From Lewinella sp. JB7 (GTDB taxonomy: Bacteria; Bacteroidota; Bacteroidia; Chitinophagales; Saprospiraceae), in assembly GCF_024297185.1 (NCBI RefSeq), contig NZ_JANCTD010000007.1, positions 186,001-250,000 on the forward strand: a stretch of 64,000 nt of DNA. The letters are read 5' to 3'. The first letter of the stretch is position 1; the number at the start of each line of letters is the position of its first letter. Of the stretch, positions 43,516-51,694 are shown in pieces. The position numbers and the translations under genes were made by a program. The notes beneath the pieces were generated by a model. It was not told where the DNA came from. It did no database searches and was given only the letters and a program-made list of their open reading frames with translations.

Positions 43516-45216
43516 ATGGCAAAGATACTGCCTGACGGTCTAGCTGACCTATGCCCCTCTGGCACAAGCTACCCCCTCCTCGCCAACTCCAACTTTGAAT
43601 TAGAGGGCTTCCCCAGCTCCGTCGGTCCGTTCCACGCCTTCCTTGCTGAGCGAGACGCTTCAGAGGTTCCCGCTCTGTGTTATCCCACCCCCGCAGGAAG
43701 CGTTTCCGGGGCGATTGTCCCCCTCTACTGTAAGGAGGTTCAATCACCCCCTACCGGCACCCTTCAGCCCGCTGAACACGTCCCCGGCACCAAAAGCAAT
43801 AACAGAGAAAGTAGGGGGAACATCGGGAGTAAGGAACCGTCTGGAGAGGAGCAGGACCAAAACCGCGACAGCCGTAGAATAAAGGCGCACCCAGCATTAA
43901 AAACCCTTCCTCCTTTTCCTCTCTTGGACCGGCTAAGCCTTACGGATGATCGGTTGGATGGATACGCTTGCTTGTCTACCGCCTCTGTACCTGAACAAGC
44001 TCCGAGCCTCCTCTTCACGGAAGAAGATGAGATTCTCACTTATGGCGCTTACACCCTGCAACCGCAACCGTGGGGGCGGGGAGGCTACCGACGGGTGTAC
44101 CACGTTTACCACACTGACCATCTAGATACGGCGCTCACCATATATACCCACCCATTTAGAGGCAAACAGTACATCTTCAAGTTTCACGTAGAGAACCACC
44201 TTCACTATACCGGCGAAGGGTTGACGCTACTTATTGGCTTTCTGGATGCGGTTGGAGCTACCGGGGAAACCCTGACTCACTGGGAGATTCAAACTACCCA
44301 CCCCGCTTACCTTGCTATTCCCGAGTACATTCTTACTCACAGTTTGAAACGGAAGGGCGGCCGGCAATGGGGGCTGACAATTGGCGACGGGGATAAAATG
44401 GAGGGGATGCGTGTGGGTCAATACGACTCTCCCCGATCCTTCAATATGTACCGCAACGGAAAAGACCTGGAACGCCGCAATCGACAGTACATAGCAGACC
44501 GTGCCGTGGCTGACGGCGTAGCAGTGCCTGGACAGTCAAAACAACTCGTTCGGCTTGAGCTTCATATAAGGGGGAAGGAATTTAAGCGGCTGGAAGTGAC
44601 AGACAGCACTGGCACCCTCCGCCCCGTTACGGTTCGGGCGCTGCTTGATCCGGCAGTGAGGCTTGCCGTTTTCCGTACCCAGATAGAAGCAGCTTTCACC
44701 TTCCGGAAAAAAGTCGGGAAAGACGATTACGCCACGGCTACTTTCTTCAACTGGGATGCTATAGAGCGGCACTACCTGGACCTTCATAGTCACACCAACA
44801 GGGATAGCCAAAAAAGCCCCATAATAGCCTGTAGGCGGCCCGTAAAGACTCGAATGGCATCCTCCACCTTCGCGGCGAAGCAAACTGTGAAGTTACTGAA
44901 GCAAGATGGTGGCGCGAACTCTTATCTACGCGTTCACTTGATGACGGAACTAAGGCGGGAAATCCTATACGGATTGACTAGCCCTGAACGCCTCTCTCGA
45001 TTTTCCGAAACCCTCTCCGCCAATGGATGCGATGTTGATGCGAAAGTTGTCAGTGCGCTTGTAACCGATGCGTTGACTGATGCTGGCGATAAATTAGCAA
45101 CCGATCTTGGCAACCTATTACCCAAAACGCTGATGCAACTGATAGCGGAAGAGTACAATCTTCAAGAGTACGCTACTAGAGTTCAGAATACCAACACTGC
45201 ACTCTATACGCCCTAG
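43516..45216 (+). CDS. Possible replication initiator protein
   Basis: 566 residues. The first 130 are low in complexity and rich in Pro and Ser, then the main domain runs from about 170. MYRNGKDLERRNRQYIADRA and KQLVRLELHIRGKEFKRLEV resemble the conserved part of rolling-circle-type replication initiation factors. A catalytic Tyr and a metal site could not be assigned with certainty. Family members in such islands start replication of the excised circle. An alternative is an unrelated island protein. It is followed 82 bases later by the restriction-modification gene. Confidence 0.4.
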   Translation: MAKILPDGLADLCPSGTSYPLLANSNFELEGFPSSVGPFHAFLAERDASEVPALCYPTPAGSVSGAIVPLYCKEVQSPPTGTLQPAEHVPGTKSNNRESRGNIGSKEPSGEEQDQNRDSRRIKAHPALKTLPPFPLLDRLSLTDDRLDGYACLSTASVPEQAPSLLFTEEDEILTYGAYTLQPQPWGRGGYRRVYHVYHTDHLDTALTIYTHPFRGKQYIFKFHVENHLHYTGEGLTLLIGFLDAVGATGETLTHWEIQTTHPAYLAIPEYILTHSLKRKGGRQWGLTIGDGDKMEGMRVGQYDSPRSFNMYRNGKDLERRNRQYIADRAVADGVAVPGQSKQLVRLELHIRGKEFKRLEVTDSTGTLRPVTVRALLDPAVRLAVFRTQIEAAFTFRKKVGKDDYATATFFNWDAIERHYLDLHSHTNRDSQKSPIIACRRPVKTRMASSTFAAKQTVKLLKQDGGANSYLRVHLMTELRREILYGLTSPERLSRFSETLSANGCDVDAKVVSALVTDALTDAGDKLATDLGNLLPKTLMQLIAEEYNLQEYATRVQNTNTALYTP

Positions 45217-45298
45217 CACATCAATACGTGGCAGAACACAAGTATCAAACTACACCTGAGTTCGTAACGGATGCAGGGTTTTTATATACCTTTCCTGG

Positions 45299-48200
45299 AT
45301 GCTTACCGTCCCCGAGTTTGTAAAAAAGTGGTCCGTTTCTGGTGCCGCAGAGTCTAGTAATGCCCAAAGCTTTACCAATGACCTTTGTGAGGTGCTGAAA
45401 GTTCAAAAGCCTGACCCAACCGTACCAGATGAAAGTCAAAACACCTACGTATTTGAAAAGTCCGTCCCAACGGCTAAGGGTAATGTCAAGAAGATCGACT
45501 GCTACAAGCGCGGTCACTTCATCCTGGAGAACAAGCAGGGTGCAACCCTAGAAAGCCAGGAGGCAATCAGTGCGGAAAGAACCCGGCACCTACGTTCTCG
45601 CAAAAAGGGTCACGGAAAGCGGGGTACGCACGGCTGGGACGTAGCAATGGAGAAGGCCAAAAAACAGGCAGAGAATTACGCCCGTCTGTTGAACGTCTCG
45701 GAGATCAAAGGTGGCCGACCACCCTTTATTATGGTGGCCGACGTGGGTCACAGCATCGCTTTGTACGCGGACTGGAGCCGCGCCGGGGGCATCTACCAAC
45801 CCTTCCCCGACCCGAATAATTACCGTATTCCGATAACGGAACTTCACCGCGAGGAACTCCGCGAACGACTGCGGTTGGTCTGGGCCGATCCCCTTGCCCT
45901 AGACCCCGCCCGCCGCAGTGCGCGGGTTACTAAGCTTATTGCAGACCGGCTGGCTAAACTGGCGAAAAGCCTGGAGAACGAACACGCAACGGAAGTAGTA
46001 GCTGGTTTCCTTATGCGGTGCCTATTTACCATGTTCGCGGAGGATGCCGGACTACTACCGGAAAAAGCCTTTACGGAGCTCCTAGAGCGCACCAAAGATC
46101 AACCAGCGGGCTTCGCGCCTAACCTTGCGTCCCTGTGGCTAACGATGGACAAGGGCGGCTGGAGCGTAGCCCTCAACGCACAGGTAAAACACTTCAACGG
46201 CGGACTCTTTGCGGACCAAACCGCCCTCCCCCTCAATGAGGATGAAATTCAACTCCTAGTGGAAGCGGCGCGGGCCGATTGGCGGGAAGTAGAACCGGCC
46301 ATTTTCGGCACACTGCTGGAACGCGCTCTAGACCCCCGCGAACGTCACAGCCTGGGGGCACACTACACCCCCCGCGCTTACGTGGAGCGATTGGTACAAC
46401 CTACAATTTTAGAGCCGCTTCGCCACGAATGGGAAAGCGTACAAACGGCCGCCCTTGCCCTAGCCGACGACGGCAATACCGACAAGGCGATAAAGAGCGT
46501 GGAAGGCTTCTTGCAGCGCCTAGCCGATCTCCGCGTACTTGACCCCGCCTGTGGTAGTGGAAACTTCCTTTACGTTACCCTGGAGCTGCTAAAACGCCTG
46601 GAGGGAGAGGTTCGCAACACCCTCCGGGACCTGGGGCAGGGACAAATAAGCATAGGCCTCACTGGGGCCACCATTACTCCAGCAAACATGCTGGGCATCG
46701 AGATCAACCCGCGCGCCGCCGCCATTGCGGAACTGGTGCTGTGGATTGGTTACTTACAGTGGCACCTACGCAGTACAGGCGGCGTGAACGACCTGGGGGA
46801 GCCGATCATCCGCGACTACCATAACATCGAAAACCGGGACGCTGTGCTCGCTTGGGAGCGCACCGAGCCGCTACTTGACGAGCAGGGCCAGCCCGTTACT
46901 CGCTGGGACGGCATCACCTTCAAGACCCACCCCGTCACCGGCAAATCCGTACCAAATGAGGCGGCGCGGACGCAGGTGCAACGGTACATTGGGGCGAGCA
47001 AGGCAGACTGGCCTCATGCGGATTTTATCGTGGGGAACCCGCCGTTTATTGGTACGAGCCGCATGCGGGAAAGCCTGGGGGACGGGTACACCGAAGCGCT
47101 GCGCAACGCCTATAAGAACGTCCCGGATTCGGCGGACTTCGTCATGTTTTGGTGGGATACGGCGGCGGAAGCGGTGCGGACCAGCGAGACGGAACGCTTC
47201 GGCTTCATCACCACCAACAGTATCCGGCAGACCTTCAACCGGCGGGTCATTCAGCACCATATGGGGCAGAAGAAGCCACTATCACTCGTGTTTGCCGTGC
47301 CGGATCACCCCTGGGTGGATAGCGCGGATGGTGCGGCGGTGCGGATTGCTATGACGGTGGGGGTGCCAGGAGAGGAAGTCGGGAAACTACAGCGTGTAGT
47401 AGCCGAGATCGACCAAAGTGGTGATCTGGCCGCCGAGGTGACGACGACTCAAAAGAACGGAAAAATTCAGGCTGATTTAGCTGCTGGTGCCGACGTAGCA
47501 AGCGCCATACAGCTAGAAGCAAATACTGGCGTAAGCTCTCCAGGTGTCAAACTTCATGGTTCGGGGTTCATCGTAGATATAGAGAAAGCCCGAGGTCTCG
47601 GTTACCCAAATGATGTGATAAAGGAATACCGTAATGGCAGAGACCTAACAAGTACTCCGAGAGGGGTTCTTGTAATTGATTTATTTGGATTCAGTGATCG
47701 AGAAGTGCTTGAAAAATACCCGTCGGTGTATCAGCATCTTTACGAGCACGTCAAACCAGAGCGAGACCAAAATAGACGGGCTACCTATCGTGACAACTGG
47801 TGGCTATTTGGCGAAGCCCGTAGGACGTTCAGACCCTTGCTATCAGGACTTAACCGTTACATCGCAACGGTTGAGACCTCCAAGCATCGCTTTTTTGTTT
47901 TTCTCAACAAAGAAATTTTGCCAGATAATATGCTCGTTAACGTAGCTCTTGAGGATGCGTACTATCTGGGAGTGTTGTCTAGCTCTTTGCATGTGAACTG
48001 GGCATTAATGGCGGGGGGAACATTAGAAGATCGTCCACGCTACAACAAAACTCGCTGCTTCGAAACCTTCCCCTTCCCTGATTCCACCGAAGCCCAAAAG
48101 CAAACCATCCGCGACCTGGCCGAACGCCTAGACGGCCACCGCAAGCGCCAGCAGGCCCAGCAACCTAAGCTCACCATGACCGGCATGTACAACGTGCTGG

Positions 48201-48775
48201 TAAAGCTCCGCTCCGGCGAGCCGTTGGACGACAAGGAACGTAAGATCCACGAACAGGGGCTAGTTGGCATTCTCAAACAGCTACACGATGAGCTGGACGT
48301 AGCTGTAGCGAAGGCCTACGGCTGGGAAGACTTGATTGAGGGCAACCCAAACTCCAGCGACGCCCGGCTCCAGGACGACGTGACGCAGGAAATCCTACAA
48401 CGGCTAGTTGACCTGAACGCGGAACGGGCAGCAGAGGAAGCGCGTGGGCTGGTCCGTTGGCTCCGCCCTGAGTACCAGGCCCCAAAAGAAAGCAATGGCG
48501 TTCAGTCTGAGCTGGAGTTGGATAATGACGAATTAACCCCAGTTGCCGTAGTGGCCGAAAAGCGGAAGTGGCCTGCGAAAGACCTTACCGCTCAAGTGAC
48601 TACTCTCCGCGACCTGCTACGAGAGGTCGGGGACGCCCCGTTAAGCCTTGGAGCTATCGCTGACGCCTTCAAGCCTAGACTAACTAAGAAGCGCCAAGGA
48701 GTGGCAGAGAAGCTGCTGGAGATGATGGAGAGCCTCGGACAAGTGGAAAAAATTGAAAAATATTGGAAAAGCTAA
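45299..48775 (+). CDS. MmeI-like type IIL restriction-modification enzyme
   Basis: 1158 residues in one chain. The N-terminal nuclease has the MmeI-type D-X9-ExK site: Asp67, Glu77, Lys79. The adenine-methyltransferase domain carries motif I DPACGSGNF (415-423) and motif IV NPPF (580-583). A target-recognition region follows (about 750-905, ending RYIATVETSKHRFFVFL and RPRYNKTRCFETFPFPD), then a C-terminal helical part. These enzymes methylate one strand of their site and cut at a distance. GC falls to about 32-47% over roughly 47550-48020, the recognition region, against about 58-63% on both sides. A TACCTTTC box ends four bases before ATG 45299. Specificity cannot be read. Confidence 0.88.
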   Translation: MLTVPEFVKKWSVSGAAESSNAQSFTNDLCEVLKVQKPDPTVPDESQNTYVFEKSVPTAKGNVKKIDCYKRGHFILENKQGATLESQEAISAERTRHLRSRKKGHGKRGTHGWDVAMEKAKKQAENYARLLNVSEIKGGRPPFIMVADVGHSIALYADWSRAGGIYQPFPDPNNYRIPITELHREELRERLRLVWADPLALDPARRSARVTKLIADRLAKLAKSLENEHATEVVAGFLMRCLFTMFAEDAGLLPEKAFTELLERTKDQPAGFAPNLASLWLTMDKGGWSVALNAQVKHFNGGLFADQTALPLNEDEIQLLVEAARADWREVEPAIFGTLLERALDPRERHSLGAHYTPRAYVERLVQPTILEPLRHEWESVQTAALALADDGNTDKAIKSVEGFLQRLADLRVLDPACGSGNFLYVTLELLKRLEGEVRNTLRDLGQGQISIGLTGATITPANMLGIEINPRAAAIAELVLWIGYLQWHLRSTGGVNDLGEPIIRDYHNIENRDAVLAWERTEPLLDEQGQPVTRWDGITFKTHPVTGKSVPNEAARTQVQRYIGASKADWPHADFIVGNPPFIGTSRMRESLGDGYTEALRNAYKNVPDSADFVMFWWDTAAEAVRTSETERFGFITTNSIRQTFNRRVIQHHMGQKKPLSLVFAVPDHPWVDSADGAAVRIAMTVGVPGEEVGKLQRVVAEIDQSGDLAAEVTTTQKNGKIQADLAAGADVASAIQLEANTGVSSPGVKLHGSGFIVDIEKARGLGYPNDVIKEYRNGRDLTSTPRGVLVIDLFGFSDREVLEKYPSVYQHLYEHVKPERDQNRRATYRDNWWLFGEARRTFRPLLSGLNRYIATVETSKHRFFVFLNKEILPDNMLVNVALEDAYYLGVLSSSLHVNWALMAGGTLEDRPRYNKTRCFETFPFPDSTEAQKQTIRDLAERLDGHRKRQQAQQPKLTMTGMYNVLVKLRSGEPLDDKERKIHEQGLVGILKQLHDELDVAVAKAYGWEDLIEGNPNSSDARLQDDVTQEILQRLVDLNAERAAEEARGLVRWLRPEYQAPKESNGVQSELELDNDELTPVAVVAEKRKWPAKDLTAQVTTLRDLLREVGDAPLSLGAIADAFKPRLTKKRQGVAEKLLEMMESLGQVEKIEKYWKS

Positions 48776-48777
48776 TT

Positions 48778-49281
48778 ATGAATTCTACCAACATACCCGA
48801 AATTCGAAAAATCACCGGAGAAGTTTTCTCTATACTTTCCCAAGAATACAAGGAAGTAGGTACTATAAACTTTATGCACTTCAACCTTTCTAAGTCGCTT
48901 GATTTGGAGTTTGACTCCTCTGATATAGGAATAGCAGTCAAAACGCTTATTGATGAAGGTTATATTTATTTTGAAGGGGAGGGTAAAGATTGGCTTCAAC
49001 TTACTACAAAAGGCCGTGAGGCTATAGAGGATGGATATTTAGCTAGCTACTTGCGCGACAAAGCCCAACATGAAGAAAAAAGGAAACTTGAAGGGCTCCA
49101 ACTTGAAAAAATAGAGAAAGAAATTGAGGATCTTACCGAAAGGTTTGAGTTGAAGCTGAATACAATACAAGCTAAACATTTAAGGTATTCTGTACTAGAA
49201 AAGCCTATTTCACTGATTTTATCTGGTCTATCATTTCTCATAAGCCTGGTAGCTCTGTTAAAGGCACTAAACTACCTCTGA
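48778..49281 (+). CDS. Winged-helix, coiled-coil, single-helix membrane protein
   Basis: 167 residues from ATG 48778, two bases after the RM stop; a TTG at 48763 would overlap the RM gene. The first 80 residues read as a winged helix (ITGEVFSILSQEYKEVGTIN, LTTKGREAIEDGYLASYL). A charged coiled coil (about 85-140, EEKRKLEGLQLEKIEKEIED) and one C-terminal membrane helix (ISLILSGLSFLISLVALL) follow. GC is about 35%, lower than the RM gene. It could be a sensor or effector tied to the RM enzyme; its tight spacing suggests translation coupling. Function is not known. Confidence 0.6.
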   Translation: MNSTNIPEIRKITGEVFSILSQEYKEVGTINFMHFNLSKSLDLEFDSSDIGIAVKTLIDEGYIYFEGEGKDWLQLTTKGREAIEDGYLASYLRDKAQHEEKRKLEGLQLEKIEKEIEDLTERFELKLNTIQAKHLRYSVLEKPISLILSGLSFLISLVALLKALNYL

Positions 49282-49333
49282 AAAGATCAATATTTAAGTA
49301 TTTTAGGTAGATCCTTAACTATCTAGGTTATAA

Positions 49334-49894
49334 ATGGGAAGACCCAGCCCCGGCACCCCGGTACTAGACGACATGTTAACCCTTCGCCTTCGTTTCTTGA
49401 TTGACCGGGGCTACCTGGTCAGCGAAGAGCTTATTGAAGGCACTTTACACTGGAGTAAGAAAGGACGCCCCGTAGCAAGTATGAGGCTAGAGGTAACGAC
49501 GTAGGGCCAGCACGGACAGTTAACCGTCAGATACATTAATGGGGCTAACGAGCGAATACAGCAGTCGATACGCCTTGGCGCGCAACCTAGCAACTTAGGC
49601 GCGGGGCGGGGTCGGGTGCGGTACTTCCTTTGCCCCAGTACGGGCAAGCGGTGCCGAACGTTTTACTTCGCCGACGGCTATTTCTACAGCCGCCGCGCTT
49701 TTAAGAACACCATGAACCACAGCCAAACTGAAAGTAAAATTATGCGATTGGCAAAGCCCGCCCCCCCGCCCTGGCCAAAGGAGAAGCCGAAAATGTACCG
49801 GGGGCTTTACAAAACTTATGTGAGGTACAAGGTGGCGCTCTGGAAGCATGAAGATGCGTTCTTTAAGCTTGCTCGATTTAAAAGCTGGACATAG
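49334..49894 (+). pseudogene. Island hypothetical protein interrupted by an in-frame amber codon
   Basis: The frame opens at ATG 49334 (MGRPSPGTPVLDDMLTLRLR), meets TAG at 49502 after 56 codons, and continues without shift to 49894 with a further 130 codons. The second part holds LGAGRGRVRYFLCPSTGKRC, FYFADGYFYSRRAFKNTM and SQTESKIMRLAKPAP. From memory, a family of Bacteroidota island proteins has both halves in one chain, with RYFLCPxTGKRC as its hallmark. So this is one gene with a nonsense mutation, or a stop that is read through. The remaining CxxxxGKRC pair may bind metal. The 5' half alone could be made as a 56-residue peptide. Confidence 0.6.
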
Positions 49895-50067
49895 ATGAAG
49901 GGTCACAGAAGAAACGCATTTTGGACGGTCTGCTTCTGCTCAACCACTTCGTAGGTCAAACCGACGAGTAGCTGCGAAAAGGAGACAAAACCCCCGTATT
50001 ATCTTCGGCAGTGTCCCACTGAATAAAACTATTCAACTACATAAGCATTAATACTCAAAAAAAGATT
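49895..50067. other. Gap in the island
   Basis: No gene or clear site was recognised in these 173 bases; the right part is AT-rich and may hold the promoter of the next gene. Confidence 0.4.
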
Positions 50068-50730
50068 ATGCCCCGAATTTCTTTAAACAAGCTAGGTGAA
50101 TACGTTGAAGCCAGTTTAGCAAGGCGCAAGGCGATTGTGAAAGACGCTAAGTACCCACCCGTAATAAAAGTTGCAAGATACAGCGAAGTTAGAACGGACA
50201 TCACGGCGTATTTCACGTCCGGTTATGACGACAATGTACTGAAAGCTGCAATCAAAAAGTTTGAAGAAAAGAAGCCTGAGTCACCTTGGCATGAACAGAA
50301 TCAACGGGGTTCCATTGACTTCCTAGAGCTTCTACCAGTTCTAGAACTCCCCGATCTGCATGGTTTTGATGTTTTGGCCTACAAGGGAGACAACCCAAAG
50401 ATGAATATTGCTGGAGTGGATATTAGTGTCAACCCAGATGCGATCATTAAAGGCCACATAAAAGACAAGCCTGTAGTCGGCGCTATCAAATACTACACTA
50501 GCAAAGGCGTGAGGATAGGAGAAGAAGGAAGCAAAACCATAGCCACACTCCTTAGTAAGTTTGTAGAGGAAAACCTCTTACAAGGGGAAGAAAAGGTTTG
50601 TCACGATTTTTGTTTGTCAGTAGACTTTCATGGGGAGCAAGTTTATTCTGCTCCCAAGGCCTTTAAGCGGCGTTTGCAAAACGTAGAAACTGCATGTGAG
50701 GAGATTCGGCTACGGTGGGACTCGTTGTGA
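50068..50730 (+). CDS. Unknown protein with a possible PD-(D/E)XK-like core, paired with an HNH gene
   Basis: 220 residues. ISVNPDAIIKGHIKDKPVVG and AIKYYTSKGVRIGEEGSKTI resemble the D-(x)n-(E/x)xK strands of restriction-like folds, but the acidic residue before the Lys appears replaced by Ala-Ile, so an active nuclease is not shown. I see no membrane helix. GC is near 43%. Its 3' end overlaps the convergent HNH gene by 88 bases. A two-gene anti-phage or toxin-type module with the HNH protein is possible, from position only. Confidence 0.5.
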   Translation: MPRISLNKLGEYVEASLARRKAIVKDAKYPPVIKVARYSEVRTDITAYFTSGYDDNVLKAAIKKFEEKKPESPWHEQNQRGSIDFLELLPVLELPDLHGFDVLAYKGDNPKMNIAGVDISVNPDAIIKGHIKDKPVVGAIKYYTSKGVRIGEEGSKTIATLLSKFVEENLLQGEEKVCHDFCLSVDFHGEQVYSAPKAFKRRLQNVETACEEIRLRWDSL

Positions 50731-51089
50731 GCTCTAGTCTTTTCTAGGTGACAGCTTTTACATAAAGTCTGAAAATTTTCGATTGACGTTGCACCTCCAC
50801 CTTGGTAGACAGGCAAGATATGATCAGCTTCCCATTGTGGGTCATGAATGCCACACCACCTACAAAATCCTTTGTCAAGATGGAACAATTCGTTTCGAAT
50901 TGTTCCAGTGTCTCCCTTAACAATCAGAAAATTTTTCAGCGCATGCATTTGACATTCCTTGGTGGCCCATCTCCTCCGGTTTCGCGAAAGATGTGCGTTA
51001 CAGCCACAGGCACACTTTGACTTGTCTGGTTGAGGAAACAATCTTGTAAGGGTTAGCCCTGTCTGATAGCGCTTGAATTTATCAACCAT
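50643..51089 (-). CDS. HNH endonuclease
   Basis: 148 residues. The HNH core is FCRWCGIHDPQWEADHILPV, then GATSIENFQTLCKSCHLEKT, with two CxxC zinc pairs around the DH and the N. A second Cys cluster (CACGCNAHL) lies near the N-terminus. Such proteins cut DNA with a beta-beta-alpha metal finger. It is transcribed against the rest of the island and overlaps the end of the 220-residue gene. It could be a homing, restriction or defence enzyme. Confidence 0.82.
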   Translation of the reverse strand: MVDKFKRYQTGLTLTRLFPQPDKSKCACGCNAHLSRNRRRWATKECQMHALKNFLIVKGDTGTIRNELFHLDKGFCRWCGIHDPQWEADHILPVYQGGGATSIENFQTLCKSCHLEKTRAHNESHRSRISSHAVSTFCKRRLKALGAE

Positions 51090-51483
51090 GTTGTAAAATT
51101 TGAGGTGTAAGAAAGAATGAAACGTGCTTGACTTTTCAAAATTTTCAAGGCTCTATCACTTTTTCGTACAACTAAGGTTTCTGCAAGCAACCCAACAAAG
51201 CAAGATCACTCACTAACCAAGTGGCAAAATAACCTCCCCAACTTATAAATTAAGTAGGAGACTCCCAGTGCATTTAGCGGCAGAGCAGCAAAATGAGCCT
51301 TGTAACAGACGGTGCTGCAAAAAAATTCTACTTAGAACTCATAAAGGGGAAGGGATAGCGGAGGTTGTGACATGGAAACGGACTTAACCACTTTGTAACC
51401 ACCTCCGTGAGTTAGCGGAGAACGAACAGCTGTCAGCAGTCGAAAGAGGCTCCAGCCTCAGCCAGCTTCACCTGAAAGAAGCT
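51090..51483. other. Non-coding right end of the island
   Basis: About 390 bases with no supported gene. A 21-codon frame at 51293 is too short to judge. No oriT or relaxase site was recognised. Confidence 0.4.
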
Positions 51484-51507
51484 AAAACGTCCCCTAAAAC
51501 GTCCCCT
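51484..51507 (+). repeat. Right paired 12-mer, probable arm site
   Basis: Two head-to-tail aaaacgtcccct copies, identical to 40061-40084 and in the same orientation, 58 bases before the right att core. Confidence 0.8.
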
Positions 51508-51516
51508 CCAGAAGGA

Positions 51517-51553
51517 AGAAAGCCCCTAACTAATTGATAGTCAGAGGCTTTCT
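51517..51553 (-). terminator. Hairpin supplied by the island after tRNA-Gln
   Basis: AGAAAGCC (51517-51524) pairs with GGCTTTCT (51546-51553). Read from the tRNA it is followed by a T/C-rich stretch. It lies 12 bases beyond the att core and may replace the native terminator now stranded at 39897-39931. Confidence 0.55.
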
Positions 51554-51564
51554 AAGTTGCTAGT

Positions 51565-51588
51565 GTAGACCCACAAGGACTCGAACCT
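51565..51588 (+). other. attR core (within the intact tRNA-Gln)
   Basis: 24 bases identical to 39933-39956, one base beyond the tRNA end to the T-arm. Insertion regenerated a full tRNA here. Confidence 0.92.
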
Positions 51589-51637
51589 TGAACGACAGAA
51601 CCAAAATCTGTTGTGTTGCCAATTACACCATGGGTCT
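51566..51637 (-). tRNA. tRNA-Gln (anticodon TTG)
   Basis: A 72-base cloverleaf on the minus strand. Acceptor AGACCCA pairs with TGGGTCT, discriminator A; anticodon stem ACAGA/TCTGT with loop TTTTGGT and anticodon TTG at 51602-51604; T-arm CAAGG-TTCGAGT-CCTTG. CCA is not encoded. The 3' end is the insertion site of the island. A consensus promoter lies upstream. Confidence 0.96.
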
Positions 51638-51655
51638 GAGTGCCGTTAGCGGCCG

Positions 51656-51686
51656 CAAATATACAGCGGGACGGAATATCTCACAA
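51656..51686 (-). promoter_or_regulatory. Promoter of tRNA-Gln
   Basis: Minus strand TTG (51684-51686), 20 bases, TATATTTG (51656-51663), then 18 bases to the tRNA 5' end. This fits the Bacteroidota consensus well. Confidence 0.7.
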
Positions 51687-51694
51687 GCGCGCCG

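Larger units (their letters stand above)
39933..51588 (+). mobile_element. Integrated genetic island in tRNA-Gln, about 11.6 kb
   Basis: The ends are a 24-base direct repeat (39933-39956 and 51565-51588) identical to the 3' part of the tRNA-Gln gene, which is intact at the right end. A tyrosine recombinase gene lies just inside the left end, and an excisionase-like HTH gene follows. Composition drops below the flanks in several cargo genes (roughly 35% GC at 48840-48900 against about 60% outside). Cargo includes an MmeI-like restriction-modification enzyme, an HNH nuclease and several unknowns. No conjugation genes, coat genes or clear relaxase were seen, so mobilisation would need help. Confidence 0.92.

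Noticed and set aside
51293-51358. 21-codon frame at the right end of the island
   Set aside because: Too short to judge and without a promoter box or known relatives.
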